From positions 37,139,612 through 37,203,611 of the forward strand of contig NC_031502.1 in assembly GCF_000237925.1 (NCBI RefSeq): 64,000 nucleotides of DNA, written 5' to 3'. The notes under the pieces are model-generated. The model had not been told where the DNA came from. It saw only the letters and a list, made by a program, of their open reading frames with translations, and did no database searches. How positions within the stretch are numbered: the stretch's first letter is position 1; each line of letters starts with the position of its first letter. This document shows, piece by piece, positions 59,687 to 64,000 of this stretch. Origin of the DNA: Schistosoma mansoni (lineage: Eukaryota; Platyhelminthes; Trematoda; Strigeidida; Schistosomatidae). The translations under genes were made by a program, and so were the position numbers.

Positions 59687-60423
59687 TAAGTAGATAAATG
59701 TATTAAAACGACTGTGATTTTTAAAAACCTTTAAGGATTAGCTTAACGTTTTAATGCTTGTTTTTCAGCTTAAATTTCAATTAAAGATATTATATTAAAC
59801 TAGCAGACGATGTTTTTTTTCTTTTATGATAAGATTTGAAACTCAGTACAAAATCTAAATTCACCCCCCCCCTTTTAATCGACTGTAATGAATCAACCAT
59901 AGAAACTGTATTCAAATGAGATTTTTAGCTCGTTATCATATATATATGGTATCGTTCTCGTTTTGAAACTTAGTGTTTCTGAATAGTCTGGATAGATCTC
60001 CAGGACAAATATATTAATTTAGTGCTTCTGAGTTCTTTTCAATATAAGATAATGGTCTTATGCTGTTAAATAATCTTAAATTTATTTTAGCCTATACAAA
60101 TTCACATAGAAATGTCTAGGCATACTGAGTTAATGTGATTGAAGTGGAACTAAATGCTATTTATCTGTAAAAAGATAATGAAGAGTGTCTTAGTTATAAC
60201 ATTAAACACTTGCATATTCTTCAATATCTAATTACTTCCGAATACAAAAGTAATATTCAACTCAGATTGATTCTATGGATTTCTTATCATTCAAAGAATG
60301 TTACACGAATGATCACATTATCTTCAGCTATGTTAAACGTGAGTCTTCTACTCACTAATGAAAGTAGATAATGACTTTTTCATATCTCTAATTGAGTGAA
60401 TTTAGAAATGTTACTAATCGGAT
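59687..60423. other. Intron, no feature seen
   Basis: A C-run followed by a T-run near 59865-59877 and a (TA)n near 59938-59948. Confidence 0.6.
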
Positions 60424-60640
60424 CCCAGTCCACTGACCTAAACTATAAGTGTTCACCCCAAGCCTTGAGTTGCTGACTTCCTCATTGAGGTCGTGGATGT
60501 GCCCAGGTTGAGTTCCATGCTAAAATCAAGCAGATACCTGTCACCTCTAGGTTTTCAATGATTATGCAAATAAAATTATTCCGTAATCTAAACTATGAAA
60601 TTAAACAATCTCTACAAACCTTCTTTTGTGATTTCATTAC
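60424..60640 (+). mobile_element. Old family B SINE remnant
   Basis: Faint order of linker (gtcgtggatgtgccc), ribozyme region, ctaggttttcaatg and tail (aaactatgaaattaaac..., tctctacaaacc). Confidence 0.45.
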
Positions 60641-61256
60641 GAGTAGTACAATAAGAGATGCGTCTATCCTACATTTTGAGACATGAATTACTTGATAAAG
60701 CATAGGAAGTAATAAAGTTTCCATAGTAAATTACTTCATAACAGTTACATTTAACCCATAAATCGTAAAAATGTGTAGATAATATAAAACTTTTGATGTC
60801 ATAAAGTAGTACACTTCAACTATAACAAGGAAACCAATGTTTCTTCATATAATCAATGGAAAAGGTAAGTTATAGTCTTTTATTTATTTCAAATTAATTA
60901 TAACTGTTATTGCTTGACAATTACTTTGCCAAGACTGGAATTTAAACATTTCAGTACTAAAAACAACAAGATTGTTTGACCAAAATTCAAACAATTAGTG
61001 GTTGTACACCACAAAAATACACCAGTCATTGTTTTTGTTTTGATCTTCTATTTATTACTGTAGAATAATATACATTAAGTCTTCAATTGTTTTTTATGAA
61101 TTAATCATTTTCAATATAACTTCAATTGCTCGAATCGATCTCAAAAGTAACATAATTCAGAAATGAAAGTTTGTGGAATACTTGTTATAAATGTGCTGTT
61201 ATCAATGGTCATATTTAAGATATGTATCTTGTGTTGGCTTTGCCTGTACATAATTA
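60641..61256. other. Intron, no feature seen
   Basis: AT-rich spacer. Confidence 0.6.
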
Positions 61257-61402
61257 CTCATTTACTTACGCCTGTTACAGCTCGTACAAGAGCATAGGCA
61301 GCCCACCATCATTCTGCATCGAACTCTATCATGGGCGACCCTTTCCAGTTGTTTCCAGTTTCTACTCATCACTTTGATATCTGCTTCCAATTCCCGGTGC
61401 TT
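61257..61402 (-). mobile_element. RTE-type LINE 3' end
   Basis: The - strand reads RNWKQLERVAHDRVRCRMM, then VGCLCS and CNRRK before the stop, then a short (gtaa)-type tail. The same C-terminus as 42883-43200, truncated further. Confidence 0.75.
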
Positions 61403-61577
61403 ATAAATAATTCTATATATATAATTTATCGACTCAAATAACTTATACATCTAGGTGAATGAAAATTTGACATATTTATTAATAAAGTGTCTTTATAATA
61501 GTAACTATCTGAGATCTTATTAGATATATTCAATAAGCTATAAGAAATATCAACATCTTTAAAGCTAATATTTAATT

Positions 61578-61970
61578 TTCATAGTTGAAATCATGAGTCA
61601 ATTGAAGATAGACCACCATGGAAAACCTGGAAGCACTGGACGGCCGTTTCGTCCTATTGTGGGATTCCTCAGCAGTGCGCATCCACGATCCCACCTCACG
61701 AGATTCGAACCCAGGACCTACCAGTCTCGCGCCAGAGCACTTAACCGATAGACCACTGAGCTGGCCGGCATTTGACGGTGTTAATGTCTAACTTCAACCA
61801 ATCCACGAAGTTTGAGCAAACATTCACCAATTGTCTTCAGTGAATTTTTATCTCACAATAAACATGTTTGGACTCCACTGGTCACTGTTTCCCACTAGAA
61901 CTCCAGGACATGTATCTTGAAGTTAGTCAACTATGAAAATACTGAAATCTCCACAAAACCCCTTCTGATT
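61578..61970 (-). mobile_element. Family B fold-back SINE, 393 bp, with 13-bp TSD
   Basis: Lies between perfect 13-bp duplications ctaatatttaatt (61565-61577 and 61971-61983). On the - strand: inverted tail (about 40 bp), head, tRNA-like part (A box gctcagtggtctatcgg, B box gggttcgaatctc), ribozyme, tail. This is the cleanest complete family B unit and serves as its reference. The exact duplication suggests it is young. Confidence 0.88.
61633..61678 (-). ncRNA. Hammerhead ribozyme, family B
   Basis: Helix I gcactg/cagtgc is perfect and CTGAGGA, GAAA and GUC are present. The first helix II pair is A-C; the next three are good. Confidence 0.65.
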
Positions 61971-61983
61971 CTAATATTTAATT

Positions 61984-63600
61984 GTTTGTTAGCTATCTCT
62001 CGTTCTGTTAGATTAAATTCCATCTTGACTAACTCTCATAAAATTCAATACAAGTCAATATTATTAACAGAGATGGTTATGAAAAAGAAAGAAGGCAGAT
62101 AATAATAAGAGAAAAAGTCATCCGTAATTATCAAAACTGTTATTTAGCAAATGTTTACAATTATATCCGGAAATTATAATTGCTAAGAAAATCAGCCCCG
62201 AGGATGGGTAATCATGGTAATATGAACAATCTATTTATTAGACTTCAGTAGTCATATTTTTATTGCTTATTAAGAGAGATATTTGAAATGATACTGCTCT
62301 ATATATTATACTGTTAGTTAAATAAATGATAATCAATGTGAGATTGTCTAGACTAGATAAAACGAGATAAAAGTACAAGGAATATATTCAGTTTAACCAA
62401 GAATACTAAACATGAATGGTCAAAAATATATTAATATAGCCTTAAGTCTTCTTTACACAGAGGCGATTTGACAAATTGTAGATTTTCGTGCTGTTTTAAA
62501 GAAATAAATAAGTGCTATTTTGAAAATATTTACAGAACGAATGCCTACTTATAAGCATGATACAGATAGTAATGTCATATGTAAAGGATAGGTACATGAT
62601 TTCAAATTATTTGAATTGATTTGGCTCAAAAATTGTCACATGGATTACGATAATGTAAAGTATCATTTGGGGACTGTTGGCTCTGTACAGGAATATTAGG
62701 ACATCCTGCTGATGTTAAGTGAGTAGTGATATAGAACGTCAAGTATTCTTGTTGTTACTGCACAAAAGTTGCTTATGATGAACAATTAACAATTTACCTG
62801 CTAACCATTTACGCTAATTCATTTATACTTAAATAACAGTAAGTTGACTCTATAGACTAATAGGATTTCCCAACCCTGTATATTCATTATCTACATATAT
62901 AGTACCAATTTTTCTCACTGACTATGAAAACGTAAGATATAAAATATTTACTTCCTGTTTTACAGGCTTCATGCCCATTGTGAGACATGAGGTTTGGCCT
63001 GTATACATTGTTAAGAGTTCCTAAATAAACACTTTACTAATCACTGATTCTAATCATTTCATAGGTGATATAAATGACTGATAAAATATACATTTTAATA
63101 AGACAATGGTTTCTGTACATTTTAATCAATGCGACGTGATATATGCTGTGTTCCGTCACATTTAAAACTCACCATTGACTCTAAAAAATTATCAGTATCA
63201 TAACTACTAATTGTAATGAAAATCTACTTATGGTTGCTGTAAAATTACATTTGGATTGTAATATGCTTAATTATTCAAAAGATTTAATCAAAGCCTTTTG
63301 GACTTCCATGAAAATAAAACATCTCACCAATAGTAAACACCTTGCAATAAAATCCCATTTGTTTAAATGAAACATTGTACAGTATTTTATTAATAAACTG
63401 TTTTACTAAGAACAAAGAAATGAGTGGGTTTCAACCATGTATCAGCATTTACATAAACTTGTCTGTAAGCTATGATATTTAGAATGTTGATGATAAGATT
63501 AATCTGGTTAAAAGATGATAAATTGCATAATCGACGAATATGTGATTCAGTAATTGAACTTCTACAGTGAGTTAACGTCTTTCATTCAGTAATTAACATA
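61984..63600. other. Intron, no feature seen
   Basis: Plain AT-rich sequence up to the splice acceptor. Confidence 0.6.
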
Positions 63601-63642
63601 TTCATACATTTGTATGTTTGTTTTTTCTCTCATCCTTTCCAG

Positions 63643-64000
63643 GTAATCAGCTGTAATAGACAAGTATGCACATTACAAATTACTGATACTACTGGCAGCC
63701 ATCAATTTCCAGCTATGCAACGACTGAGCATTAATAAAGCACATGCATTTATACTTGTATATTCCATAACTAACAAAGCTTCATTTGATGAATTGCAACC
63801 ATTGTACACTGAACTAGCATTAATTAAAATGGAAGAATTACCAAAAATACCAATTATGCTCGTTGGAAATAAAGTTGATGAAAATGATAATCGAGAAGTT
63901 AGTCCAGCACATGGTAAAGCATTAGCTCAAAAATGGAAATGTGGTTTTATGGAAACATCAGCCAAATCAAATTTAAATGTTAAAGAAGTTTTTCAAGAAT
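63643..64000 (+). CDS. DIRAS: Di-Ras-type small GTPase, second coding exon (partial)
   Basis: Follows a pyrimidine-rich ag acceptor (63641-63642) in phase 0 and encodes residues 47-165. It begins [19 protein letters not shown], almost as in vertebrate DIRAS2. The G3 box is DTTGS (61-65), so the residue matching Ras Gln61 is Ser65; the G4 box is NKVD (122-125) and G5 is ETSAK (150-154). Vertebrate Di-Ras proteins share this Ser, known to go with low intrinsic GTPase activity. The family is about 198 residues long, so the variable tail and CAAX box lie beyond 64000. Confidence 0.95.

Noticed and set aside
6329-59948. Regular spacing of (TA)n tracts as a signal
   Set aside because: Tracts are scattered without constant spacing and are common in AT-rich genomes.
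1-64000. CRISPR array, operons or bacterial features
   Set aside because: No spaced direct repeats or bacterial gene order; introns and SINEs show an animal genome.

Overview
The window looks like a piece of a blood-fluke (Schistosoma) genome. It is AT-rich and intron-rich, almost empty of long ORFs, and packed with short tRNA-derived retroposons that carry hammerhead ribozymes. One of these families matches, from memory, the schistosome Sm-alpha element. The coding ends of the RTE-type LINEs also read like the reverse transcriptases typical of schistosomes. The species cannot be fixed from the sequence alone.

The only host gene I can support is a Ras-family GTPase of the Di-Ras type on the + strand. 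Its first coding exon lies at 48055-48192. Its second starts at 63643 and runs off the right edge, so one intron of about 15.5 kb fills the last quarter of the window. A 3' splice site lies just upstream of the ATG. The first 48 kb show no recognisable host exon and are either intergenic or part of a 5'-UTR intron.

Everything else is repeats. (1) Three SINE families, called A, B and C here, each have a tRNA-like pol III promoter region followed by a hammerhead ribozyme. Many copies are fold-back: the element's own 3' tail appears inverted at the other end, and the whole composite sits between one target-site duplication of 8-13 bp. (2) One Penelope-like element lies on the - strand (about 28283-31291). 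It has a long unbroken ORF with reverse transcriptase and GIY-YIG domains and a candidate hammerhead at its 3' side. (3) Several decayed RTE-type LINE pieces occur, mostly 3' ends, plus one LINE copy that lost its RT core. These LINEs are plausible movers of the SINEs. (4) Fossil solo LTRs of at least four families are present, several with perfect 4-5 bp target duplications. (5) There are many (TA)n tracts, A/T-rich stretches, and one 200-base assembly gap.

Layout: 1-28 kb is SINEs, solo LTRs and LINE scraps; 28.3-31.3 kb is the Penelope-like element; 31.8-32.0 kb is the gap; 32-48 kb is mainly family B and A SINEs and a LINE 3' end; 48-64 kb is the Di-Ras exons and the large repeat-filled intron.
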